A stretch of DNA of 64,000 nt, from assembly GCA_035651455.1 (NCBI GenBank), contig DASRFR010000033.1:41318-105317 (forward strand), given 5' to 3'. This stretch comes from DASRFR01 sp035651455 (GTDB lineage Bacteria > Acidobacteriota > Terriglobia > Terriglobales > Acidobacteriaceae). Under the pieces are notes generated by a model. It did no database searches. It was not told the DNA's origin and worked only from the letters and a program-made list of their open reading frames with translations. Made by a program: the position numbers and the translations under genes. Positions 43,535 to 52,501 of this stretch are shown piece after piece (position 1 is the first letter of the stretch; every line of letters starts with the position of its first letter).

Positions 43535-45667
43535 TCAATGCTGAGTTCCCACGCCCCCATACTTTTGGAGCCATTTCAGCTCTTCGCGAACTTTGATTTT
43601 GCCGTGCCACGGATTTTTCGACAGCTCGTGCCCTTCGCCGGGAAAGATCAATAGCTCCTCCGGAATGTTCAAGGTATGTAGGGCGTGGTCGAGCAAATAA
43701 TTCTCCAGCACGGCCACGCGGATGTCATCCGCGCCTCCCACAATGTGGGTTGGCGTACGCACCTTATCGATCTGGAAGATTGCCGCTTCATCGTGATAGC
43801 GCTGCTGTGCTTCCCAGGGTAGGCCTCCGAGAAAATATGCGTCGTCAAAGGTCGTGTCGTCATTGCCCCAATTGCCCACATGCTCGACAGCGCCTGCGCC
43901 CGTCACCGCAGCCTTCCAGCGCGTGCTCTGGGTAATCAGCCAATTGGTCATGTAACCTCCATAGCTGTACCCGCCGATGCTAAGGCGATCGGGATCCGCC
44001 ACTCCGTCCTTCACGAGCGCATCGACTCCTTCCAGAATGTCCTTCCCCGGGCGGGACACGATCTCAGGGACAATCTGCTCCAGGAACTTGTCGCCATAAC
44101 CGCTTGAGCCGCGATAGTTCGGTTCGAACACCAGCCATCCCTGGGTCGCCGCCAAGCGGTCCCACTGGTACCAGTCTGCCTCGAAGTGATTGCCGTCAGC
44201 GTCCGCCGGCCCGCCGTGGATGAACACAAAAGTCGGCAAGTTCTTCGCCTCGAATTTCCCCGGAGGATACATCAGCATGCCTTCGACGGTGGTGCCGTCG
44301 TCCGCCTTCCAGCGGTACGGCTTTCCTTTGGGGAGTTCGCGCCCGGTAAAGTATTGGTTGAAGTACGTGATCGGTCGCGCCTGCGATAACTTGTCGACGC
44401 TCTCCGCCCAATAGACCTCGGTAGGTTTTTCTAGAGAAGAATAGATGAACGCAACGCGAGGCGAATGCTCGGCCGCCGCTACTACTTCGTAACTTCCTGG
44501 GGTGATCGTCTGTTTGGAAAAATTCCTGTCAGGCTTGTCCCCGGAGTAGATATGAACCTCAGTTCCCAGACGGCCGCAGGCCAGCACCGCACCGTCCGGC
44601 TGCACGGCATAGCGGTGGAGTGCCCCGCGGAACTCGCTAGCCCAACGTTGTACTGCACCGCCCTGCGTATTGACCCAGTACAGGCGCGTTTGCGTGTCCC
44701 TATATTTCCCCTCCACGGAGCCGATTTCGATCTCAAAGAACAGATGGCGCCCGTCTTTAGCCCATGCGATATCCTGCTCGACCGCTTCATTGTGGGTGAG
44801 TTGGCGAGGGGCACGTTGGTTCGAAGCGCCAGCCGGCTCGAAGGCATAAATCTCGAACTCGCCGACTTTCTCCTCCCTCTGCGAAACCGATTCGCTGACA
44901 AATGCGATCTGCCGCCCGTCCGGGGAGGTCTCCATCTGCTGCACTCGCCACGGCGTTTGCGCGATCGGCAAGCTTCCCGGTGTGGTGTCCAGGTCTTTTT
45001 CAGCCGATGGTGTTTCGCGCGTTAAAGCTGCTGCGTGTCGCGCAATTGCGTCGCTCACATCGATCTTGAAGAACGCATCGCCGCGTTCATCGCCGCGATA
45101 CTGGGCCACATCTTTCCAATCCTTCTTGTGATCGTCCTTCTGCTCCTTGGTCCATGGCTGGCGAGTGGCGTAGTAGAGGCTTTTGGAATCCGATGACCAG
45201 GAGAATGCGTGCACTTCTTCCTCGCCCTGCGTAATGGCAAAAGATTCTCCGCCCATGGGCGATATCAGGTAGAGCTGGGCCGTGTCCTTGGAATCGTCAC
45301 CGCCTGCGTCGTCTTTTGAGCCCGATCGCTTGCGCTCAGATAGGAATGCAATCCAGCGCCCATCCGGAGACCACTTTGGATTGGTGTCTTTTTCTCCTTG
45401 CGTGAGCTGGATCAGTGATTCGCCATTCCGATACAGCCAAAGGTTCTTGCGAAAAATGTTGTGATCCCAGTCGGCGCGCTCGGTTCCGATCACCACGGCG
45501 TTGCCGTCAGGAGAGATTTTCAGAGCGGTAAAGCCGACCGAGTTGAAGTGATCATCGAGAGTGATAGGAGGCCTTTGCGCTCCGGCTGCGGGAACGATCT
45601 GCATTGCGGTGCTTGCCAAGATTAGAAAGAGACTGCGGAAGGAGAGCAATGGCCGAATTCGGATCAT
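43535..45667 (-). CDS. S9 family prolyl oligopeptidase-like serine peptidase
   Basis: A 710-aa exported peptidase with a signal peptide ending near VPAAGAQ. A WD40-like beta-propeller (about 40-430; repeats such as NPKWSPDGRWIAFLSERK and TSPDGRQIAFVSES) gates an alpha/beta-hydrolase domain. The triad is Ser in GGYSYGGYMTNW, Asp in GGADDIRVA and His in GEGHELSKN. This is the DPP/acylaminoacyl peptidase type. It converges with the amidase gene 40 bases away. DUF885 and M28 enzymes nearby suggest strong peptide-scavenging capacity. Confidence 0.95.
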   Translation of the reverse strand: MIRIRPLLSFRSLFLILASTAMQIVPAAGAQRPPITLDDHFNSVGFTALKISPDGNAVVIGTERADWDHNIFRKNLWLYRNGESLIQLTQGEKDTNPKWSPDGRWIAFLSERKRSGSKDDAGGDDSKDTAQLYLISPMGGESFAITQGEEEVHAFSWSSDSKSLYYATRQPWTKEQKDDHKKDWKDVAQYRGDERGDAFFKIDVSDAIARHAAALTRETPSAEKDLDTTPGSLPIAQTPWRVQQMETSPDGRQIAFVSESVSQREEKVGEFEIYAFEPAGASNQRAPRQLTHNEAVEQDIAWAKDGRHLFFEIEIGSVEGKYRDTQTRLYWVNTQGGAVQRWASEFRGALHRYAVQPDGAVLACGRLGTEVHIYSGDKPDRNFSKQTITPGSYEVVAAAEHSPRVAFIYSSLEKPTEVYWAESVDKLSQARPITYFNQYFTGRELPKGKPYRWKADDGTTVEGMLMYPPGKFEAKNLPTFVFIHGGPADADGNHFEADWYQWDRLAATQGWLVFEPNYRGSSGYGDKFLEQIVPEIVSRPGKDILEGVDALVKDGVADPDRLSIGGYSYGGYMTNWLITQSTRWKAAVTGAGAVEHVGNWGNDDTTFDDAYFLGGLPWEAQQRYHDEAAIFQIDKVRTPTHIVGGADDIRVAVLENYLLDHALHTLNIPEELLIFPGEGHELSKNPWHGKIKVREELKWLQKYGGVGTQH

Positions 45668-45719
45668 ATGTTTGGGTAATCACAGAGATATACAGGTTTT
45701 TGTGACTATGGCGCAAATC

Positions 45720-45746
45720 GCGAGCGTGACGCTGAGTCACGCTCGC
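45720..45746 (-). terminator. Stem-loop, probable terminator of the DUF885 gene
   Basis: GCGAGCGTGA and TCACGCTCGC form a perfect 10-bp stem with a 7-nt loop, 37 bases after the minus-strand DUF885 stop. Only a short T run (ATTT) follows on the minus strand, so it is a weaker intrinsic terminator. Confidence 0.55.
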
Positions 45747-45782
45747 ACATGCATCGTGAGTCCCGAACGGCCACCCGGCAAC

Positions 45783-47477
45783 CTAATGCAGCTTGTCCAG
45801 AGTCTCCAGATCGTCCTTCAATCCGAGGTATTCCCAGCGTTGCAGGGCTATGGGCACGTTGCCGTTCTGCCAAACGTGGTCATGGAACGCGCGCAGTTGG
45901 AAGGCGTCCCCTTGTTTCCGGCGGGCGTCGGCCAAGAATTTAAAGATCTGTAGTTTGCCGATCTGGTACGAAATCGCCTGCCCGGGAGTGGAAGCGAAGA
46001 ACTTTGCTTCGGCGTGAGCGGTTTCCGAATCCATGGGCACGGTGTCATGCAAGTACCCCGCGCCTTGATCGATGGTGAACTCTCCGAGCGCCAATTTCAC
46101 GTCCACTTCCACCCGGAGCGCCCGCAAACGCATGAAGTTGCAGACGATCTCACGGCTCCGGGGGCTGTCGTCGAATACCCCGGCGTCCATCATCATCTCT
46201 TCGGCATAGAATCCGATACCTTCATTCGCCCCTGAATCGTAGTAATGCCGGCGGATTGGGTCCGGGTTCGCCCATGACAGTACTAGTTGAAAATAATGTC
46301 CCGGGACCCCCTCATGGACAATCTCCGGGCGTGGATCTTTAGCGGTGGCCAATGCGAAATAGCCAAGCTTGGGGCCGGGTTCAGGAATATAGCGCGTCCC
46401 GTTCTGCTTCAGACGACCAGGCCCGCCAAAGTCGTCAGTCTCCCACACACCATTTACGGGCTCGATGTATGGCGGAATCGGGGCGAAACGATAATGGGGG
46501 ACCCAGGCGGGCACGCTAAGAATGTTCTTGCTTTCAAGATATCGCCGGATTGCCTCCTCGTCTTTTTCCTCCCGAACGATTTGTTCGTTCGCGTTGTTGA
46601 ACATGGAGAGCTGGGGCTGACCCTGGTCGCGGTGAGCTTCGTAGGTTTCTCGCGATACCGAGCGCGCCCACTCGGAACGGCCCATGCGCAACAGTTCTTC
46701 GGGCGTATAGGGCAGCAGCGCGACATTCTTAAGAAAGAAGAGATAATGATCCCGTCCCACCGCTGATTCCTTTGGCATCAGGGGAAGCCCTTTCGACAGC
46801 CAGTCGCGGTACCCCTCAAGGGCCATGGCGGCTTTGTCGGTGGCGGCAATTAGTTGAGCGCGGCTACCGCTATCGAGTTGCGGTTTCAATTCTGAAGTTG
46901 ACTTCCGCAACCTGGTGCCAATCTCGTGCAGTTCATCGATCGCGAGCTGTGCGAAAGGCGCAACTGGTTCGGTCAGGTTTTGTTTCGCGGACTGAATTGT
47001 CGGCGGGATTGAGTTAAGCGTGGCGATAATCTGCTGGGAGCGCGCGCTGTCAAACGGCGGTGGCGGAAGCAGCAAGTGAAAATACGCTCCGACGCTCTGG
47101 TCTACATAGAACAGCGGATTGCGCTGCCAGCCGCGCGTCATATCCAGTTCCCAGCGCACTCGTGAAATTGCGGATCCAATAAGGCGGTAGTCGACCTGCC
47201 GATTTAAGGGCCACGGGCTGGCATCCATGGCTTTCCATTCCGACTCGAATTTTTGCAACTGCTCACGGTAGCGTCCTACGGCTTTCGGCGACCAGTCAGG
47301 GACCCAACCTGCAGGTCGCTCAAGGCGCGGGATATCATCGGTCGAGACCGGCATCTGCGATGCTCGCCATGCCCAGAAGTCGTGAGCGAGATCGTCGAGT
47401 TGATCGGCGCGGAGCTGCGGAATTGCAAGCAGAAACAGAAGACAGACCGACACTCGTGCGCAGCTACCAAGTTGCAT
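45783..47477 (-). CDS. DUF885 family exported protein (predicted metallocarboxypeptidase-like)
   Basis: About 564 aa. ATG 47477 follows GAGAGGAA and gives a signal peptide (VCLLFLLAIPQLRAD). The conserved core has IVHEGVPGHYFQ, an HExxxGH-type metal site, and SGANEGIGFYAEEMM with the third ligand and a conserved Glu. Most of the chain is helical, as in DUF885 proteins related to M32/M3-type peptidases. The frame continues upstream to 47525, but those residues precede the signal peptide. Substrate is unknown. It is separated by about 90 bases from the radical SAM gene upstream on the same strand. Confidence 0.88.
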   Translation of the reverse strand: MQLGSCARVSVCLLFLLAIPQLRADQLDDLAHDFWAWRASQMPVSTDDIPRLERPAGWVPDWSPKAVGRYREQLQKFESEWKAMDASPWPLNRQVDYRLIGSAISRVRWELDMTRGWQRNPLFYVDQSVGAYFHLLLPPPPFDSARSQQIIATLNSIPPTIQSAKQNLTEPVAPFAQLAIDELHEIGTRLRKSTSELKPQLDSGSRAQLIAATDKAAMALEGYRDWLSKGLPLMPKESAVGRDHYLFFLKNVALLPYTPEELLRMGRSEWARSVSRETYEAHRDQGQPQLSMFNNANEQIVREEKDEEAIRRYLESKNILSVPAWVPHYRFAPIPPYIEPVNGVWETDDFGGPGRLKQNGTRYIPEPGPKLGYFALATAKDPRPEIVHEGVPGHYFQLVLSWANPDPIRRHYYDSGANEGIGFYAEEMMMDAGVFDDSPRSREIVCNFMRLRALRVEVDVKLALGEFTIDQGAGYLHDTVPMDSETAHAEAKFFASTPGQAISYQIGKLQIFKFLADARRKQGDAFQLRAFHDHVWQNGNVPIALQRWEYLGLKDDLETLDKLH

Positions 47478-47563
47478 GCGGGAGATTCCTCTCAAGTTGA
47501 AGCTGAAGGTATACAGGTGTGCCACTGCAGAAGCAACTACTTAAACGAGAAAACATTGAGAGA

Positions 47564-48694
47564 CTAGCGGTTGGTGAGAATAGAAACCAATCGAGACACG
47601 CGGTTTGGCGAGAACGGCATGGCTGTGATTTGTCCATCGAACTGCGGCGCCCACCGTCCCGGGATCGCGGTCCCACACGCTGGACAACGTCCTTCCGATG
47701 TCAGGCGATAGTCGCGAATGAGGTAGCTGTATCGCTCGATAAGCATTTCGCCGCAACTGTGGCACTGCGTGTCCTCAAACTCGCCCACTGATCCGGGCAG
47801 ATTCCCCGCATACACATATTTCAGGCCCGCCTCGCGCCCGAGCTCCACGGCCCGCAACAAATCTTCAGGCCGTGTGTCCTCTGGACTCGTCATCTTGTAA
47901 TCCTGGTGGAAGGCGGTCACATGCCACGGAATAAACGGAGAAATGCCGGCCACGAAGTCGGTCAAGCGCCGGAGTTCATCATCAGAATTGTTGAATCCGG
48001 GAATGAGGAGTGTCACAAGTTCCAGCCATATGCCCATGGCATGGAGCCGGCGAATGGTGTCGAGGATGGGACCGATTCGTCCGCCCAGTTCGTGATAATG
48101 GCGGTCATCGAAGCTCTTCAGGTCGACCTTATACAGATCGATCCAGGGCCGCAAATATTCCAGAGCTTGCGGAGTTCCGTTTCCGTTTGACACGAAGGCG
48201 GTGAGCAGCCCCGCGGCCTTTGCCTCTTTGAAGACTGCTACCGCCCATTCGCTGGTAATCAGGGGTTCGTTGTACGTGCTGACGAGAACCTTCGCTCCCT
48301 GACGGAGAGCGTCCTGCACCAGCGCCTCAGGCGAGGCTTCTAGTGGCGAAGATACGGCGCTCGGGTCTCGAAGGGCTTGCGACGTCACCCAGTTCTGGCA
48401 ATAGGCACAATGCAGATCGCACCCGAGCATGCCGAAACTGTAGGCAAGCGCGCCGGGGTAGGCGTGAAAAAAGGGTTTCTTCTCGATAGGATCACATTGC
48501 ACCCCGCCTACGTACCCCCAGGGAACGTACAGGGTGCCACCGCGGTTGTATCGGACTTTGCAGACTCCAGGCTGGCCTTCGGGAATGGGACAGCAATGCC
48601 CGCACGCATAGCAGCGCACGCGGTTGCGATCTATTTTTTCGTACAGGTCCCCCTCACGTACGTTCTGGTAAACGACATCGCGCAGGGTGGGCAT
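47564..48694 (-). CDS. amrS: AmrS, radical SAM enzyme of the AmmeMemoRadiSam system
   Basis: A 376-aa radical SAM protein. The iron-sulfur motif is CDLHCAYCQN (Cys-x3-Cys-x2-Cys). N-terminal Cys-rich CYACGHCCPIPEGQPGVC and a C-terminal pair, CHSCGEM and CPACGT, are also present, the latter resembling a zinc ribbon. Length and the QPGVCKVRYN opening match AmrS, which resembles pyruvate-formate-lyase activases. The usual partners AmrA (AMMECR1) and AmrB (Memo) are not in the window. The target of the system is not known to me. Confidence 0.93.
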   Translation of the reverse strand: MPTLRDVVYQNVREGDLYEKIDRNRVRCYACGHCCPIPEGQPGVCKVRYNRGGTLYVPWGYVGGVQCDPIEKKPFFHAYPGALAYSFGMLGCDLHCAYCQNWVTSQALRDPSAVSSPLEASPEALVQDALRQGAKVLVSTYNEPLITSEWAVAVFKEAKAAGLLTAFVSNGNGTPQALEYLRPWIDLYKVDLKSFDDRHYHELGGRIGPILDTIRRLHAMGIWLELVTLLIPGFNNSDDELRRLTDFVAGISPFIPWHVTAFHQDYKMTSPEDTRPEDLLRAVELGREAGLKYVYAGNLPGSVGEFEDTQCHSCGEMLIERYSYLIRDYRLTSEGRCPACGTAIPGRWAPQFDGQITAMPFSPNRVSRLVSILTNR

Positions 48695-48883
48695 GCGGTC
48701 CGCCTTCCCATATTTTAATGGATGTTTCTAGGTTCCGGGCCTTCCATATCTCTAACCGGGGTGAGTTCCCGATCCAATCCCGCCCCAGGGTTACTGTCGT
48801 TATACCGGCTGTGATGATCGTCCTAGCAAAATCCAGAGTACCTGAACCACACTGCGAATAGATCCTTCGGAGGTGTGTGTTCC

Positions 48884-49108
48884 GTGCCGTTTCGTCTGGA
48901 CTATGTATCTTGCATTCTTACCGTTCTTTCAACTGTTCTGATCGGGAGGCGCTGCTGGGAGGGGTGGATTCTGGCCGGCATCAACAGCCTTGTCGTATGC
49001 GTGATTGGCGTGCAGACATCCCAATTGGGATTTGTTCCGGCCAACCTGTTCTGCCTGGTCTTGTATGGGATGAATCTCAGAAACTGGCGCAGGCCAGAGG
49101 AACAATAA
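48884..49108 (+). CDS. Small two-helix membrane protein
   Basis: About 74 aa, two hydrophobic segments (SCILTVLSTVLIG and INSLVVCVIGVQ) and a conserved-looking end, GFVPANLFCLVLYGMNLRNWRR. That end resembles the last helix of PnuC-like or small acidobacterial membrane proteins. GGAGG at 48869-48873 suits GTG 48884 better than GTG 48875, which is only one base away. I do not recognise a function. Divergent from amrS. Confidence 0.6.
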   Translation: MPFRLDYVSCILTVLSTVLIGRRCWEGWILAGINSLVVCVIGVQTSQLGFVPANLFCLVLYGMNLRNWRRPEEQ

Positions 49109-49600
49109 ACAGGATTCATCAGCTCGAACCTGCGCTTTGCTGAAAGCTATCAACCTTGCCGTTCCCGTCGCCTCGATTGCGGTCTCGCAACGGTCATAAC
49201 TGGGCTCAGCGACATTGCCTCTACCGTGCCTGCGACGGATGAACCTACAAAATCAGCAGTGCGTTCCAATGAGCCAGGCGCAGAGACACCTCTGATCTGT
49301 GAGGTGAGTCGGGGCCACGGCCGAAACCGCAAGACCGATGCGACCCCTGTATCGGCGCGGCTCAGGAGCAACGGAGGCTGCTCTGGCGACATCTCAGCAG
49401 AGTACTTGCCTCTCCGCTTTCTATATGAGGCTGCATCTGAGCACGACCCGCAAGAGCCAGGTCAATTGCACTGACCGCCACCGTTCTCTACTTTCGGAAC
49501 AATACCTTCTTTCGGAATCGCGGATCGGCCTGGGCACCGGTCCCGCTCCCATCTGCGTCGTTTCCCAAGCACAGGACTCGGGGCCACTACAGGACGCCAT
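49109..49600. other. Intergenic region without a recognised gene
   Basis: About 490 bases before the ManC-NagB gene. Several short open frames exist on both strands (for example 49226-49474 plus) but show no ribosome site, no hydrophobic pattern and no familiar motif. A promoter for the fusion gene should lie here; I could not identify one. No strong hairpin was seen. Confidence 0.55.
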
Positions 49601-51754
49601 ATGAACGACGTAGCAGCGCTCATCCTGGCAGGCGGTAATGGAACGCGGCTGTGGCCGCTCAGCACCACTGCCAAGCCCAAACAATTTCGCCGTTTGTTGT
49701 GCGACCGCACCATGTTGCAGTTGACGGCCGACCGGCTGGCCGGCATGGTGCCGCCGGAACGAACCTTTGTCTCGGTACGGCGCGAGCACGTGTCGCTGGT
49801 GCACCAGCAACTGCCGCAGGTTGCGGGAGAGAATGTGCTCGCTGAGCCGCAAGTGCGGGACACGGCCGGCGCGCTGGGCTATGCGGCATTTGCCATACAA
49901 CAGAAGTTCGGTGATTGCGTGATGGTGGTGCTGGCTTCGGACCAGCATGTTGAATCCATCACGCAGTTTCAGGCGAGCTTGCAGACTGCGATCGAGGCAG
50001 CGCGAAGCGGCACGTACCTGGTGAGCGTTGGAGTGCCGCCATCAGAGCCGAATCCGCAATACGGCTACATGGAGTGTGGAGAAGAGTTGCCGATCGCATC
50101 CCATGCCTTTGATGGCGTGCGTTATGTGGAGAAGCCGAGCGCGCAGATTGCCGAGCAGTTCATCAAAGCCGGGAACTATCTTTGGAACACCAACATCTTT
50201 GTGTGGCAGACGGATCACCTGTTAAGCGCGCTGCGGCGCTACCAGCCCGTCATTTACCGCCTGCTCAAGACCATGCATCGGATCCGCATGGCGTCTCACA
50301 GCTACGAGCCGACGGAGCTCTACGGAAAGCTTCCGAAAATTTCTATTGATTACGGCGTGATGGAGCAGGTGCGGCCCGGAGACGATCACCGCCACGTATT
50401 TGTAAAAGGCGATTTTGGCTGGAGCGACGTGGGAGGCTATCGCACGCTGGAAAAGACCTGTCGTGGCGACGAGCACGGCAACCGCTGTCGTGGTGAAGTG
50501 AGTGCCTCCAGCACGAAGGATTGCCTGTTGTTTTGCGAATCACCATGGCAGCTACAAGTGGAGGGCTTGTCGGACTGCAACGTCATCGTGGGAGAGAACG
50601 GAGAAGTATTTCTCTCTTCCAGGCACAGCGAATCCGCGGACCTGCGCAATTTGTGGCAGTCGGGCGCGAGCCGCTTGCTGGGCCGTTCGGGACAATTTCA
50701 GGCAGATGCCCGGCTGCTCCGGGTGAACAACCTGGGATTCTTCGCTGACAGCGGAATGCTTTGCGCCATGGATGTCAGCAATCTCGACGTTCGCATCAGG
50801 GGAAATTCGGTGAGAGTCGCAGGCAGTCCGATGCTGGCTCCGCCCTTGGCAACTGGGGATGCGCTGACGCAAGCGGGCGGTCTGGCCAATATGACGGTGG
50901 CAGTGGCCGAGAGGTACGAACGAATGAGTGAAATGGCAGCCGAGGCTTTCGTTGAGACGGTCTCGAATGCCATCGCCAGTAAAGGCAAGGCGGTGATCTC
51001 TGCGTCGGCAGGAGGTACGCCTGAGCTTCTGTACGGGCTGCTGCGCACCCGTTATCGCAGCGCTGTGGACTGGAGCAAGCTGGTCTTCTTTCAAATGGAC
51101 GAGTACTTCGGGCTTCACCCCTCGGACAATCAGAGTATGGCCGCGTACCTGCTGAGCCGGGTAATTGAGCCGCTGGGGATCACGAATTTCGTGCTGCTTC
51201 CTAACGGGCGGGAGTGCGATGCGGATGCGCTGGCCGAACACGAGCGTCGACTGGAAGATGCCGGAGGTCTTGACCTGGTGGTGCACGGGATTGGCCGCAA
51301 CGGCCATCTAGGTTTCAACGAGCCCAGCTCCGCCTTCGACTCGCGCACGCGAATGGTCGAGTTGAGCCAAAGCACGCGCCAAGCGAACCGGCGATTTTTT
51401 TCCAACGGGCAGGAGACGCCCGGCTATGGGGTCACTCTCGGGCTGGGCACCATGTTCAAAGCCAGGAAAGTTATGCTGCTGGCTTCGGGAGAAGCCAAAC
51501 GCGAGGCGATCCAACGGTGTGTCTGGGGGGTTTGCAGTCCGGACGTTCCCGCATCCATGTTGCAAAGACATAGTGACGTGGACATCCTTGTGGATCAAGA
51601 CGCTTGCGGTTGGCTGCTAAAGCCGCAACTCTCGGTGATGGCCGAAGCGCCCCAGTTCGAGGCTGCTGACGCCATTCTGGCAGGCAGTACCCAGGGCGAG
51701 AATGGTCCACGCGTGCAGACATTCGTGGATGGAAACCTGAAGCGGGCTGCGTGA
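49601..51754 (+). CDS. Mannose-1-phosphate guanylyltransferase fused to glucosamine-6-phosphate deaminase-like domain
   Basis: A 717-aa fusion. The N-terminal half (about 1-350) is a sugar nucleotidyltransferase of the ManC type: LILAGGNGTRLWPLS, VLASDQHV, NTNIFVWQ, FGWSDVGGY. It makes GDP-mannose from mannose-1-phosphate. The C-terminal half (about 440-690) is NagB-like: ISASAGGTPELLYGLL, FFQMDEYFGL (proton-relay Asp), GIGRNGHLGFNEPSS (His and Glu of the active site) and ELSQSTRQANRRFF. NagB converts glucosamine-6-phosphate to fructose-6-phosphate, the precursor of mannose-6-phosphate. Both halves look intact. No stop or frameshift separates them. It stands alone, with no glycan cluster beside it. 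Confidence 0.93.
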   Translation: MNDVAALILAGGNGTRLWPLSTTAKPKQFRRLLCDRTMLQLTADRLAGMVPPERTFVSVRREHVSLVHQQLPQVAGENVLAEPQVRDTAGALGYAAFAIQQKFGDCVMVVLASDQHVESITQFQASLQTAIEAARSGTYLVSVGVPPSEPNPQYGYMECGEELPIASHAFDGVRYVEKPSAQIAEQFIKAGNYLWNTNIFVWQTDHLLSALRRYQPVIYRLLKTMHRIRMASHSYEPTELYGKLPKISIDYGVMEQVRPGDDHRHVFVKGDFGWSDVGGYRTLEKTCRGDEHGNRCRGEVSASSTKDCLLFCESPWQLQVEGLSDCNVIVGENGEVFLSSRHSESADLRNLWQSGASRLLGRSGQFQADARLLRVNNLGFFADSGMLCAMDVSNLDVRIRGNSVRVAGSPMLAPPLATGDALTQAGGLANMTVAVAERYERMSEMAAEAFVETVSNAIASKGKAVISASAGGTPELLYGLLRTRYRSAVDWSKLVFFQMDEYFGLHPSDNQSMAAYLLSRVIEPLGITNFVLLPNGRECDADALAEHERRLEDAGGLDLVVHGIGRNGHLGFNEPSSAFDSRTRMVELSQSTRQANRRFFSNGQETPGYGVTLGLGTMFKARKVMLLASGEAKREAIQRCVWGVCSPDVPASMLQRHSDVDILVDQDACGWLLKPQLSVMAEAPQFEAADAILAGSTQGENGPRVQTFVDGNLKRAA

Positions 51755-51899
51755 AGTTGCTTCGCCCGGCTCTGCGCGTCAACCGGCGGCGACACTATGG
51801 CCAAAGCGTCACCGTTGCGGGCGCGCCGCGGCATTGCGCATATTCATCGGGGGCGGAGCGAAGGCTAACCAGCGTCAGCGAAGGGGGAGACTGCGAATT

Positions 51900-52070
51900 T
51901 TACTGTATCGAACTGGCGACGTTGGAAAAGACCGTGTTGGAATTGGAACCGATCAGCCGGACCGTTCCCACGACGATCACCAGAATCACAGCTAACATGA
52001 CCGCGTACTCGGCGATGTCCTGGCCTTCCTCTTCCTGCCACAGCCTGCGCCAAACATTGAGCACACCCAT
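51900..52070 (-). CDS. Flp/Fap type IVb pilin precursor
   Basis: A 56-aa pilin. ATG 52070 follows GAGGAGAA with good spacing; the frame is open a little further upstream but without a start site. A short basic leader (MGVLNVWRRLWQEEEG) ends at the Gly before QDIAEYAVMLAVILVIVVG, the Flp signature with the conserved Glu-Tyr pair and hydrophobic helix. A24 peptidases such as the one at 20715-21263 cut after such a Gly. Flp pilins build tight-adherence pili. No tad assembly genes are adjacent, so the machinery must be encoded elsewhere. Confidence 0.9.
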   Translation of the reverse strand: MGVLNVWRRLWQEEEGQDIAEYAVMLAVILVIVVGTVRLIGSNSNTVFSNVASSIQ

Positions 52071-52139
52071 GTTCTTCTCCTCACTCGTTTTCCAAGTATG
52101 ATTTGACAACATGACTGCGCGATCAAAACGCGGTGTCCC

Positions 52140-52244
52140 TCAGGACCAGCGCATCAGCACAATGACCGCGAGCGTGGCGACGCAAATTGCCAGCACCAGT
52201 ACAGAGAGGCGGTCACTGCTGTCGAAGGTTTTCCACTTCTTCAT
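52140..52244 (-). CDS. 34-aa single-helix membrane microprotein
   Basis: A short minus-strand frame, MKKWKTFDSSDRLSVLVLAI and onwards, with one membrane helix (LSVLVLAICVATLAVIVLM) and a short basic tail. GGGAG at 52254-52250 is five bases before the ATG, a good ribosome site. It lies 69 bases upstream of the Flp pilin on the same strand and directly downstream of a candidate structured RNA. The sequence resembles a pilin-like helix but lacks the Gly/Glu-Tyr processing site. No function can be given. Confidence 0.55.
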   Translation of the reverse strand: MKKWKTFDSSDRLSVLVLAICVATLAVIVLMRWS

Positions 52245-52259
52245 AGGGACTCCCACGAC

Positions 52260-52351
52260 ACTAAGGTGCGCTCCCCCGCGGCTTGTCGCAATGGCCCCTT
52301 CGTGGGCGAGGATAGCCCAATCGGGGTACTTACCTCGGGGCTCACCTTAGT
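52260..52351 (-). ncRNA. Candidate structured RNA leader upstream of the microprotein and pilin
   Basis: On the minus strand ACTAAGGTG and CACCTTAGT pair perfectly (9 bp) and enclose about 74 bases. Inside, AGCCC/GGGCT encloses a small GGT/ACC hairpin, and GCCC/GGGC closes a six-base loop, giving a multi-branch shape. The 3' end lies 15 bases before the microprotein ATG, next to its ribosome site, where a riboswitch or regulatory leader would act. I do not recognise it as a known class. Short inverted repeats of a small mobile element are an alternative. Confidence 0.45.
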
Positions 52352-52433
52352 AACCGGGCGGTGGTTACTCGTTAAACTTGGGCGGTTCAGGACTGCGATC
52401 GCCAATACAACGAGGACAGTCGAGGGAGCGGGC

Positions 52434-52461
52434 AAAAAAAGACGAGTTCCGGGAACTCGTC
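52434..52461 (-). terminator. Intrinsic terminator of the alcohol dehydrogenase gene
   Basis: On the minus strand GACGAGTT, CCCGG, AACTCGTC forms a perfect 8-bp stem followed by seven T residues. It lies 40 bases after the dehydrogenase stop and separates that operon from the pilin region. Confidence 0.92.
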
Positions 52462-52501
52462 TTCATATGAACCCCATTGCGTAAGTGAATCGGCAGAAAG
52501 T

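Noticed and set aside
51250..51330. Asn in GIGRNGHLGFNEP of the NagB half as a lost catalytic Asp
   Set aside because: I recall Asn at this place in Gram-positive NagB enzymes, so it is a normal variant rather than a defect.
52111..52350. Plus-strand open frame of 79 aa
   Set aside because: It is opposite the microprotein and RNA candidate, has no ribosome site and no motif.
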